This document shows, piece by piece, positions 34,560-44,289 of a DNA stretch of 64,000 bases. This DNA comes from Eonycteris spelaea. Taxonomy: Eukaryota > Chordata > Mammalia > Chiroptera > Pteropodidae. The translations under genes were made by a program, and so were the position numbers. The DNA is taken from the NCBI GenBank assembly GCA_003508835.1, contig PUFA01000081.1, forward strand, positions 5,208,001 to 5,272,000, read 5' to 3'. The notes under the pieces were generated by a model. That model was given only the letters and a program-made list of their open reading frames with translations, had not been told where the DNA came from and made no database searches. How positions within the stretch are numbered: the first letter of the stretch is position 1; each line of letters opens with the position of its first letter.

Positions 34560-35485
34560 GAACGAGAGAGACTAGGACTGAAAGACAATGAAGTGTAAGA
34601 GCAGGGTGCATGTGAAGAAGAAAGAGGTGGTTAGGAGTGGGAGGAATATAACCAAAATTGCTATAGTTCTCAATACTAAAGCCCTTTCTGATCGGCTTCT
34701 CAAATCCAGACCAAACTTTTGTGTGCAACGCACAATAGCCTATTAGAAGATGCTAACAAAACTTTCCAAAATGATCACCGATGTTCTTTTCCTACAAGGC
34801 ATTTCTATTTCTTTCTTTCTTTGCATGTACTCCATGATTCATCAACAAGACCCTTTGAGCTGACCTTTCCTTTTTAATTTTTTTTTGCTTCTTTGTTATA
34901 GTTCATTCTCATCAACTTAATTACATTCCAATCAATAGGTCTCTTTCTTAATTAGCAAAGTTCTACTCCTTAACCTTCAGGTGTATGTGTGACAATAGAC
35001 ATCACCAGCAGCCTGAGAGAAAATATCCCAATTTGTCTGGTGTTATGCTTGTTTTGTTCACAAAGTTGTTGCTATTAACTCACTATTAAAAAGCATGGTG
35101 GATCTCATTTCATCTGTAATAAATTCAGATATGTAGGAACTCCAACACTATGCTTAGCACATGGTATCATACTCAAATGTTCATTTCTTGTTTTCCTTCC
35201 ATGTGTAGAGTGACATTTGTATAACTTGGCTGATAATGTAATAATACTCTAAAAGGAGCAGTCGGGTTTAGCTCAGGACTGTATAACTAATCTTTTTCTA
35301 TACTAGGCAGTTTACCCAAATTTCTCATCTGTCTACCAGCAACAACTGCTTACAATCAACTAATTTGTCATCTTATTCTTACCCGTGGTAATTAAAAACT
35401 TGTTTCCTAAACAAATGGCAACAAAAACGTCTTTTTTTCCATTTGCAAACTGAAAGAATATGCTATTAAACATGTCAAATTTTTA
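34560..35485. other. Unique DNA
   Basis: No repeat or gene recognised. (TTTC)n near 34809-34822 is a very short simple repeat. Confidence 0.4.
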
Positions 35486-35492
35486 CTAAGGG

Positions 35493-35675
35493 TAGAAATG
35501 GTTGCATGGGGAGGGAGAGAGGTAAGGGAAAGGGGGTCAAATATATGGTGATGGAAGATTTGACTTTGGGTGATGAATACACAGTGCAATATACAGATGA
35601 TATATTATTGAATTGTACACTTGAAACCTATATAATTTTATTAGCCAATGTCCCCCACTAAATTTACTAAAAAGC
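35493..35675 (+). mobile_element. L1 3'-end fragment, bat-like tail
   Basis: GGTGATGGAAGATTTGACTT, AATACACAGTGCAATATACA, GATGATATATTATTGAATTG, TACACTTGAAACCTATATAA and AGCCAATGTCCCCCACTAAA resemble an L1 3' untranslated region I associate with bat genomes. Severely 5'-truncated, with no clear target duplication. Confidence 0.7.
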
Positions 35676-35679
35676 CTGA

Positions 35680-35828
35680 AGATCTTTCAAGGTTACTGGT
35701 AAATTGTCCAGATTTAGAATATTCTGTCCACTAAAATCATTTGTAAGAGATACATAGGTCTCTTGAAAAGCATAACCTACTACTCTTATGATCTGGGTAA
35801 GAGGTATTACTCATGGGTCTTCATTGAA
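35680..35828. other. Unique DNA
   Basis: Nothing recognised. Confidence 0.4.
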
Positions 35829-35831
35829 TTA

Positions 35832-35968
35832 ACACTGCCCAGTATGGTAGTCACAGCCTCATATTGCTTATTGAGCACTTGAAATGTAATTGGTGGGCCT
35901 GCAGAATAAAACACTTTAATTAAAAATAGCACATCTGGCTAGTACTGCTATATAGGTCAGCATAGGTA
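35832..35968. mobile_element. Palindromic DNA-transposon MITE
   Basis: The left end ACTGCCCAGTATGGTAGTCA and right end CTAGTACTGCTATATAGGTC are diverged inverted repeats. Between them lies TTGAGCACTTGAAATGTAAT, a landmark of a common mammalian palindromic MITE (consensus arms around ACATGTGGCTA). Family name not recalled. Confidence 0.75.
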
Positions 35969-35969
35969 T

Positions 35970-36585
35970 AGTTTTCTGGAATAAAAGAAGTCAGGAATTT
36001 ATAACCCCTAAAACAACAACTGGAAGTGAGTAGACAGCACTTGAAAATCCTGAAAAGTGAACTCAGCAAATTTGTATGGATTACCTCTCTCCAAAGACTA
36101 CAGAAAACTTTGAAGTCAAGCCGAACTTGAGAGATGTTGAACACTGTGTCTGTTTCATCAAGAATTTTGAGGCATAGGGCTGTCACACCAGCCTAACTCT
36201 TTAATAAAATGGCATATTTAATCAACTTTTCTAGATGATATCGTCACTAGTGTTTAAGATGAAATTTATCATCTCTCAATGGAAAGCTACAGACTGCCCT
36301 GCTGCCTTTGCATGTAGCATCTTCAGAAGGTAATTAGTTTGATCCTTGTTGAGAATTGTTCACAATGACTGGAGGCCCAGAATCTTCAGTGAAACACCAT
36401 CCTGATCCCAAGCCAGACTTGCTGCAAACCTGTACAAGCTAATTCATTCTGCCACAAAAAGTACATCTGACTTATTTAATCATCGTTGTGCAAATATGCT
36501 ACATTGTCACAACCCACAAATTTCAGAATGGGAACTTCTTCAAAATTGGTTTATGGAAAATTTTAACTATAGGTTATTTATTTTG
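35970..36585. other. Unique DNA
   Basis: No repeat recognised. The minus-strand 88-codon frame at 35920-36186 overlaps the MITE and has no domain. Confidence 0.4.
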
Positions 36586-36589
36586 ATGC

Positions 36590-36870
36590 CTACATTTGCC
36601 TGAAATACCCTTCATTACCTTCACTTAGCTAACTCCTATTTATCCTTCAAGATTTAACTTGAGCCTCACTTACTTTATAACATCTTTTCTTGCTTCATCC
36701 CCTAGGTTCTAGATGTTCCTTCAGTCATGGTAAGATAATAGAGATGTAGGAGTGACTGCATTGTCTCTTTGCATCACTGGACTTTAAATGAAGACAGGGA
36801 CGCTGCCCTATTCATCATTGTTTTCCTGAGAATCTAATGATGCCTGGACATAATAAAAGTACTGTAAATT
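36590..36870 (+). mobile_element. L2 LINE 3' end
   Basis: CTCCTATTTATCCTTCAAGA, GAAGACAGGGACGCTGCCCT, ATTCATCATTGTTTTCCTGA and ATGCCTGGACATAATAAAAG match the L2 3' terminus, which includes the consensus around GGCAGGGACTGTGTCTTATT. Confidence 0.8.
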
Positions 36871-36874
36871 TTTT

Positions 36875-38500
36875 ATAAATTAATATGTATTCATTCTAAA
36901 AGTTATGAGAACAATGGTTGAAAACATTTTCGTAAAATAGGTAGGACAATTCAAAGGGTCAGGTCTCAGTGAAGGTAATAGCAAGTATATTCTTGTCTGT
37001 ACCAGGACAACTGGAGAGACAAACTATGTAGGTTCTTATAAGTATTCTCCAGAGTCTTTAAAAATATGCAATAAACCCTAGCATTCAAGATAGAATTATT
37101 CAGATGCTTTAGAGATTCCCCTAATCACAGATACCCCTTTAGCACAGAATATTGCCCCATACAACAGGCATAGAGAAAACCTCAGATTCATGGTAATATG
37201 TGAGTAGGTAATCAGCCCAGTACAGGCTGCAAATCTGTAGGTATTCTGGCAAATCATGACAACACTAAGCATTCTATCTACTAAAACTAACAGTTTTTAT
37301 GAGACAATAATTCCCTCAAAGAGCATACTCTAAAATGGCCTTTCAACTCAATTTTGGAAATAGCCCTTTATTTAATGGTCAAGGCATGAAAATATTCCAT
37401 ATGAATTGACACATCCGAAACTCTTGGTCTATTTTTTTTTTTTCCCAAATAAAGAGCAACTAGCAGAAAGGCATGAGAAGGGGGATTCAGAGATATGTGT
37501 CCTTCTAATGAGATTCACACTTCTAAAAAGAGATATGTTACATATCTTGATCAGGGTATGTTTTCTACAAAAGAAATGACCATATTTAGCTAGCAATTTA
37601 CACAAGGAATACATGGTTTTCTTTCTAGAGTGATTTTGCCTGAGAATGGCAGTTTTGAAGTGCCCAGTGTCAAACCCGATTTAAAAAAATCAGTCGGACA
37701 TAAAGCTTTTCTAAAGATCTAAAGGAAAGCAATGAAAAAATAAAATTTGGTTTACAGAAATTCTCTGACATGCTTTTGCAGGAGCATGCCCCTATTGGGT
37801 CAAAATGGGACACACCTAGATTTCAAAACATGACTTTAATTCATTTGACACAAATATGCCTAACTGAATGTTCTCATGGTGGACCACTCGCTGTGGTGAC
37901 AAGATTGGTGAACCTGAACAATGGTGTCGCCCTGTCATTGCAGTGTGTGAGCCTGATGCAACAGTGACAGCAACAGCTAGTACGGTGTCAATGGTGAAAC
38001 TCAAAGACACAAACTGACAGGCTGTGTTTCTGAGCATCCTCCCCATGGGAGCCTCCGCCACACTCTTTAGTCATAGGCTACAGTCACAGAACCTGATCTG
38101 ACAACTCTGGCATCGACCTAATCAGATTCCAAAAGTTATGTTCTGGAGTGTCCCCTTGAGCAAAGTGCAGTAACATCTCTCTGGCATATCCAAGAGAGTC
38201 GAGACGCAAGAAACCAAAATAAAGGAAATTCCCCTGAAAGAGTATTCAGTTATGGGTTTAACAATTATCCACTTCTTTTTTGTTCATTTTCACAATTCCT
38301 CACTCTAATAGGTCCACACCCATAAACAGAGAGTAAAGTCAAGTTCTACTATTACAGATTAATCTCTGCAAAGGGTCCTGGAAACACATTCAATGATAGA
38401 GGAATTAGTGGCTGCACAAAATACAGGGATTTCACCATTATGAAATGTAGAAACAACTACTCAATTTTCTTCAATGATTTACAGTTGATAATACATTTTG
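36875..38500. other. Unique DNA, 1.6 kb without recognisable repeat
   Basis: No repeat recognised. The part at 37770-38200 has several CpGs (CTCGCTG, GTCGCCC, CTCCGCC) and opposing open frames (37770-37967 plus, 37816-38061 minus) but no domain. TGTCATTGCAG followed by TGTGTGAG at 37934-37952 looks acceptor-like. Not enough for an exon call. Confidence 0.35.
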
Positions 38501-38504
38501 ACAC

Positions 38505-38640
38505 CAATTAATTTAGTTGATACTCAGCATAACTCCCTAAGGTAGACATCATTACCCTTGTCAGAAGAGAAAAACTCAAACTAAAAGATTTGTCCAAGAT
38601 TACAACTTGAACATAAGTGAGGTGGATGCCCACTGGTTCG
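38505..38640 (-). mobile_element. MIR SINE fragment
   Basis: Reverse complement of MIR: TAACTCCCTAAGGTAGACAT, GAAGAGAAAAACTCAAACTA and AAGATTACAACTTGAACATA. Confidence 0.75.
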
Positions 38641-38644
38641 TCAG

Positions 38645-39275
38645 GTTCTTCCTGTCCCAAACAACCAACCCCAATAGGTTACCTCCTACTGTGATGCCTC
38701 CCGGAAAGCTAACCCTTTTCTTTGAGTGAAAAATAGACCCAGTGTTTGGATGTCTCAATTTTTCTGCAATTGTCATGCCATTATCACTGAGTTTGGACTG
38801 TTTCTATATTCAAGATGGAAGACCATTTCAGGGGATATTTGAAGGAACAATTGTATTCCCTTGAAAAGTCCAAAAACTGAGTTTTTATAATATCAAGAGG
38901 GAGCATAGCACAACAAAAGATATTTTGAAACAAAAGATGTGACTATTTCTTCTTGGATCAGTTATATCAGGAGCTCAAAGATTAGAAATCAAAAGAACTC
39001 AAGGAGAATACAGAGCTAATGATTGGTCAGAATCTCCCAAAAGCTTGTGGTCTGAGCTTCTCAGCTTCACTGATTATTGATTGTGTATCTAAAATGTGTC
39101 TACTAGTCTACCCTGGCTTTTCTCTAGCTTAGGATGTCCAATCCTCACTTCTAGACCTGTTTTTCCCCTATTTTCTTACTTGTTGACCCCTTCTACTAGC
39201 CATGCTTAAAACCTTTGACCTGTCTCCCTTACCTCCCATATCCAGACAATTCAAAGACAATGCCTACACAGTGTC
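38645..39275. other. Unique DNA
   Basis: Nothing recognised with confidence. The right part may already belong to the following L2. Confidence 0.35.
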
Positions 39276-39279
39276 TATT

Positions 39280-39705
39280 AAACTTATTTCTTCTCCTCAC
39301 CCCTTTAGCTCTCATTCAATAGGTCTAGCATCAAGTTTTGCTTATTTAGAAATTCCAGCAGCTTCCTAACTTATTTCTGTCAATCTCCTCTCCCTACTCC
39401 CACCATGGAACATGCTGTGGCCAGACTCCTCCTGCCCATGCACAGCCGCAATCACATTTCTCCCTGACCCCTCCACGCGAAATGTTTAATGGCTTCCCGT
39501 TTACCTTATAATTTAAGTGTAAGCCTCAAGCTGCCCTCGATCTCTCCTACAACTGTATTGTAAGCATTATAGTTTCAACTGCTGACACTTCAATGAACAC
39601 TCCCTACAGTTCTCTTCTTCATTCCCATAGAAGTAAATGCTCTTTTTAAGTGCTATTCACCCTTAAAGGCCCATCTCAATGTCACCGCCTTCTAAGTCTT
39701 TGCAA
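39280..39705 (+). mobile_element. L2 LINE fragment
   Basis: CACCATGGAACATGCTGTGG, CCAGACTCCTCCTGCCCATG, AATGGCTTCCCGTTTACCTT, AAGCCTCAAGCTGCCCTCGA and GGCCCATCTCAATGTCACCG follow L2 sense sequence. Non-coding and diverged. Confidence 0.7.
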
Positions 39706-39764
39706 GTTTACTTAACCACCTCTCCTTTCTTTAAACGGCTACAACTCTATTTTCAAATTATATT

Positions 39765-39869
39765 TGAGACATATATCCAAATACATAGGCATATGCATGT
39801 GTGTATATACATATATACACACACATTTATATATGCATACATATACATATATATACAAATACATATATA

Positions 39870-39913
<44 letters not shown>

Positions 39914-39914
39914 A
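39765..39914. repeat. Compound TA/CA/TG microsatellite
   Basis: About 150 bases of alternating purine-pyrimidine sequence, ending with (TG)8-9 then (TA)12 or so. All four frames reported across it (for example a 136-codon plus frame from 39679) are translations of this repeat. Likely highly variable and able to adopt Z-DNA or cruciform structure. Confidence 0.95.
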
Positions 39915-39929
39915 CAGTGAAATATATCA

Positions 39930-40260
39930 TTCTTGGGTATTTGGGGTAAATTTTGACAAATGGGGACACTCACATAACCATTATCTACATCAAGACATAG
40001 ATTTCCACCACTCAAAATTCTCTTTGTACATTTCTAGTCAGTATTTATCTCCAAATAATCATTATTCTGACTCCATTATCATAGATTAGTTCTGCTTACT
40101 CTTGATCACATAAATAAAATTATATAATATGTACTCTTTTGTGTCTGTATTATTTTATTCAAATTATTTTGAGATTTTAATTTTATTATTGAACATATAT
40201 ATAGTTCCAAACTCCTAGAGCATTTTGTTTCCATATCTTTTAAGAAATCCTTGCCTTCCT
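39930..40260 (-). mobile_element. L1M fragment, antisense
   Basis: AAATTTTGACAAATGGGGAC, ATCTACATCAAGACATAGAT, CATAGATTAGTTCTGCTTAC and AATATGTACTCTTTTGTGTC are phrases of an old L1M 3' region in antisense. Confidence 0.65.
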
Positions 40261-40264
40261 ATAT

Positions 40265-41715
40265 CATTTTCATCTCACAGGTAACAAATAACCTTTTATG
40301 GTCAGAGTTTGTAACCAATTTATTGTCTGTTCCCCATAATGCCCTGCCCCCATTGGGTTTTACATATACTTGATGCACAATACACATTTGTTGGATTAAA
40401 TTGAGCAAATGATCAATTTCTTTCTTGGGTCTCCTGATGACCTCAGTGGGAAGTATCGAAAGAAAGCAGGGTAACATGTCCTGTTAAAAACTACATGCCC
40501 CCAGGATGGGTATTTTATAGAGATAATGGGTTTATTGGTCATGATGCAAAGAGGAAGGCAGGGCAATGTCTACAGTACCTTATCAATGAGAACTGATAGC
40601 AAAGATTCAATGTCTTGTTTAGTGAAATTCTGTATTTTGACATGACCATATGCCTGAGATAGGTTACCATGCTTGCTTTCTGGGGATTTTGTGAACATAG
40701 ATTTCAAACTAAAATGTCAAAAATTCTACTTGCTCTTGAATAATGGAATGTGATGAAGTTGAGGAATTCAAAGTCTGAATGCCAGTCAAGTAAATATTGA
40801 GAGGAAAAATATATTTCATTTGCCCTTTTATTATGTATAAAGTGAATCTAAAGGGAGGCTGGGAGATATTATTTACAGCAATAGCTAAAGCCTGGTTGGT
40901 ACTTTAAGCTTCTAAAAGTCTTAGGACTGGGCGACACTCTAATGGGCATGGAAACTGGAGAAATTATACAAAAGCTGCGATGATGCCATCTGCTTTTATG
41001 GAAAAAAGCTATATTGCTTTATCTCCAGGCTGAAGTCAGGACTATATAATACAGGGTCAAAATCTCTGACTTTCAACTAAGCTATTACAATGACTACCAT
41101 GAGATGTGTTCGCCTCTGAAAGCCCCTTTGTTCATTCACAGACCATCTTAGACTCCGTAGAGGAATCATAATAATAGAGCAACTGTTCAACAGTAGAGTT
41201 GTAGAGACTCTGGAATTACAGTGAAGGAAGTTTCTGCTGGATCTCTCTCTGATGATTATTGGCAAGACTGTGGTTGAGCCAATCTAACTGAATAGTTCAT
41301 TCAGTTAATTATTAACCAATTTATCAGTGAAAACCTGAGTTTCCACTAGACTATTTGCAATTGAAGCAGTAAATCCAGTTCCTTACAGTTTCTTGCTAAA
41401 CTCTTTTAGATCAGAACTTTCTTGAACTTACTACTTCTATAGTATTACTTCTTTGGTCCATTATTACTGCAGTAATAAGTTATATGTAATTTGTCAGACC
41501 AATTATCTGTTAGAACTAAAATGAAAAGATAGAAGAGGAATTATAGATGGAAAAGAGAACTTAGAATATTATTCAAAGAGTTCAAATATATCCTGGATTG
41601 AGCCCCCAAAATATCATATCCTAAAGAGAGAAACAGGTAAAGAATGAAACAATGACAATTAGAAGCACTTATAGATAAATGTGATCTGATCTTGTGATAG
41701 GACAGGACTTTCAGG
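40265..41715. other. Unique DNA
   Basis: No repeat or gene recognised. Contains an 18-bp perfect palindrome at 41461-41478 (listed separately). Confidence 0.4.
41461..41478. repeat. Perfect 18-bp palindrome
   Basis: TTATTACTG followed directly by CAGTAATAA, with no central spacer and a PstI-like CTGCAG core. No function assigned. Confidence 0.9.
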
Positions 41716-41717
41716 AT

Positions 41718-41905
41718 GATAGTTCTCAACCTCGACTGCATGATAGAATCATCTGGGTATCTTTTGAAAATCTTGACGTTGTGTAGGATTCCAGACTAAT
41801 CAAATCAGAATATCTGAAAGAAGGCGGGAAAATCCAAGCAACAGTAGTTTACAAAGCTTTTCAAGTGATTCCAGTGTGTACCTAAAGTTGAGAAACACTG
41901 CTCTC
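41718..41905. mobile_element. MER5-like hAT-Charlie element
   Basis: Starts with ATAGTTCTCAACCTCGACTG and ends CTAAAGTTGAGAAACACTG, which are diverged hAT terminal repeats. Inside are AGAATCATCTGGGTATCTTT and AATCAAATCAGAATATCTGA. The exact subfamily is uncertain. Confidence 0.8.
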
Positions 41906-41909
41906 AACA

Positions 41910-42258
41910 TAATAGAAATAAATAATAAAGAAAATTCTAATGATATGGTTACATAAAAACATGAAGATCCTATTGAACATTACAAACAAAAAAAAAACAA
42001 AATATTGACGTGTATAAAAGATAAGGTGTTCATGTCCTTAATACATAATCTTCATAAATTTATAAAAACATATTTTCTGCAATGCATTTTTTTTTTGATG
42101 TGCCCCATACTTTCCCACCATGTTTACTTGAAATCAAGTAGGAGGAAAATATCTTTAACAACATTAAAATTTTCCAGCAGGTCAGTGTGTAGGAACTCCC
42201 TAATACTTTCTTAAAAATCTACAAACCCACACAACCATATCTTAGAAACTGGTTCCCC
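41910..42258. other. Unique AT-rich DNA
   Basis: Nothing recognised. Short A and T runs only. Confidence 0.4.
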
Positions 42259-42261
42259 TCC

Positions 42262-42395
42262 CCTCCCAGTTTAAGGAGATATAATTGACATAACATTGTG
42301 TAAGTTTAAGGTATGCAAGGTGAAGATTTGATATACATGCTTTTGGAGAAATGATTACCCCAATAAGGTTAGTTGGAACTGTTAACCAGGAACCT
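42262..42395 (-). mobile_element. L1M 3' untranslated fragment, antisense
   Basis: AGGAGATATAATTGACATAA, CATTGTGTAAGTTTAAGGTA and GAAGATTTGATATACATGCT match the antisense of the L1M 3' end. Confidence 0.7.
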
Positions 42396-42404
42396 AACTC
42401 ATAG

Positions 42405-42510
42405 CTTTTCAGACTTTCATGTGCATAGGATAACCTGAGGATCTTATCTTGTTAAATGTAGATTAGGCCTAAAAAACTACATTCAGGGCAAATTCCTGGA
42501 AAATACTGAT
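42405..42510 (+). mobile_element. MER5A-type hAT-Charlie fragment
   Basis: TTTTCAGACTTTCATGTGCA, TAGGATAACCTGAGGATCTT and TGTTAAATGTAGATTAGGCC match MER5A. Confidence 0.75.
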
Positions 42511-42514
42511 AAAA

Positions 42515-43010
42515 TCTCTCCTGGGACATTTTGAGTAAAAAGTACTTATTTAACTTGCAAAATTTTAGAAAAGACTAGAGCTAATATTGACCTTTTGTTT
42601 CCCCAAAGATCTCAAAAAACTGATTGGAGAGGTAAGACGTAACTTAACATCTATATACCCTCACAGACAAGGGCAGGTAATACAGCTATTCTCAATCTCA
42701 TGCAAACAAATGAAATTTTAGAGTTAAAATCTGACGTGCGAGTAGCTGTCTACTTTCATAATGCATTGTCTGGCAAATGAAAGCTTTGGTTGCTTTTGGA
42801 AAAGAAGACCTTTAATCAACTGAGTCTGAATATTTGATGGCTGCCATGAAAGGGATGGAGTCATAGAACTGTATTAACCATGTGAGTTGCATGTGGAATC
42901 TAAGACTGTGCTTTCAAAATAAGCTAGAAATCAAAGTACTGTTAAAGTAATCCAGGTCCGCAGCTCAGTCTCACTTGAATTCAGCAGTTTGACAGATCAA
43001 CCAAATAACC
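42515..43010. other. Unique DNA
   Basis: Nothing recognised. Confidence 0.4.
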
Positions 43011-43014
43011 AGTT

Positions 43015-43260
43015 CTTAACTGTGATGTTGAATGCCCATAGTCATACATAGTGCATATTACAAGGTAGGCATTCAATAAATAGTTGATGAATGAATGATT
43101 AAAGAAAATCTCATATACCCAAGTAGCATAGAGAACACAAATATTATCAACCCATTTTACAAGTGATGAACAAAGCTAAGGTCCCCCAAACGTCACATCA
43201 TTCTGAGTCAGAGAGCACAGCACTCTGCTTGTGCCCCCAAATCTGATGGCTCAATGGCAG
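43015..43260. mobile_element. L2 3' tip next to a MIR fragment
   Basis: TAGGCATTCAATAAATAGTT with GATGAATGAATGATT is the common L2/MIR 3' tail (plus strand, to about 43100). CAACCCATTTTACAAGTGAT to GTCACATCATTCTGAGTCAG is a reverse-oriented MIR scrap (about 43145-43220). Confidence 0.55.
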
Positions 43261-43319
43261 AGAGACAGACTAGTTCAGTCAAAGTGCCAAGGAGACCCCT
43301 AGGTCTCCAGATTCTGTAG

Positions 43320-43455
43320 AACAGTGCTCCTTGCACTTTGTCACAGATTAGTGTTTCAATCGCACCACATCCTGGGTGACTGTTCAAAACGTGGATTCCT
43401 GGATCTCAGACCTGGGATTCCAAGATCCGAATCGGTCTGTTTGAGAGCCACTCCA
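43320..43455 (+). mobile_element. MER5A-type hAT-Charlie element
   Basis: CAGTGCTCCTTGCACTTTGT, CCTGGGTGACTGTTCAAAAC, GTGGATTCCTGGATCTCAGA and GTCTGTTTGAGAGCCACTCC follow MER5A. The overlapping 69-codon frame (43324-43533) is not a gene. Confidence 0.65.
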
Positions 43456-43464
43456 AAGAGACAG

Positions 43465-43560
43465 AAGCAGAAATGGACTTGGTGTCAGAGCCCTAGTTTC
43501 AGTTTCTGCTTCTGGCACTTACTGGCTGTTTGATCTTAAGAACATTTTGTATCCTTCTGG
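43465..43560 (+). mobile_element. MIR SINE 5' half
   Basis: AAATGGACTTGGTGTCAGAG, GCTTCTGGCACTTACTGGCT and GTTTGATCTTAAGAACATTT match the MIR 5' half. The 3' half of a MIR in the same orientation is found 340 bases on (43895-44030), so these may be one copy split by an insertion. Confidence 0.7.
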
Positions 43561-43894
43561 AGAACAGCTTGCAAAATCTAGTGCCCACGGGGACCTGGCA
43601 AAGAGCCTAATGTAGAAAACAGGGCAGTAATGGGTGATAGGGCACAGTAGGAATGTGACAACTAAAGCATTCACGTCCTGCTCAAGGATGATCATCCTTA
43701 CCTACCTGTAGAAAAATGGTTGGCAGCCCTTGAGAGTTTTAAAGAGAAGTTGGAAATCCAGAGTTTTATGTGATAACTTAGGGCTTTTAAATGTTAGTAA
43801 CTCACTGAGAATTTTTAAACACGTTGTATATTTTGCTCTATGGGTCAGGAGTACCCTGCTGGCTACCAGGTTATAGACGCAGTCTTAAAGCCTT
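43561..43894. other. Unknown sequence between two MIR halves
   Basis: Possibly an old insertion of about 335 bases into one MIR copy. I do not recognise a family. Confidence 0.35.
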
Positions 43895-44030
43895 TTTTGT
43901 TGTTTTGGTTTTTTCTTTTAACTGTAAAATGAGGCTAATAACAACTAGCAATGCAGGATTGTATGGCAGGGGTCAGAGATAATGTAAGTGAAAAGCACTT
44001 TATAAATCATAAAAATAAAAGAGCTTATTA
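43895..44030 (+). mobile_element. MIR SINE 3' half
   Basis: TTTTAACTGTAAAATGAGGC, TAATAACAACTAGCAATGCA, GGTCAGAGATAATGTAAGTG and AAAAGCACTTTATAAATCAT follow the MIR 3' half. Confidence 0.7.
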
Positions 44031-44225
44031 ATATCATTGTCATCTTCATAATTATTGTAGCCCAGAGGAGAGAAAGAGGGCTATTTCTTTTTAAAGTCCA
44101 TTTACCCACATATCATAGATTCAGTATGTCCCTCCCTTTCCTGATACGAGAAATAACTGGAGGGAGAAAGCCATTCCATGGTCTTGTTTTTTCTACATTT
44201 GGCCCTGAAAAGAAAAATTGTCACT

Positions 44226-44285
44226 ATGTATGTATGTAGGTGTGTATGTATGTATGTATGTACATATGTACGTGCACACACACAG
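44226..44285. repeat. TATG tetranucleotide microsatellite
   Basis: Imperfect (TATG)n of about 12 units ending in a short CA run. The minus-strand frame at 44102-44320 partly translates it. Confidence 0.9.
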
Positions 44286-44289
44286 AAGA

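Noticed and set aside
35476..35675. TTACTAA on both sides of the 35.5 kb L1 tail as a target duplication
   Set aside because: The right-hand copy is probably part of the L1 3' end itself.
39679..40089. 136-codon open frame, the longest in the window
   Set aside because: It translates a TA/TG/CA microsatellite (runs of Tyr, Ile, His, Val) flanked by LINE sequence.
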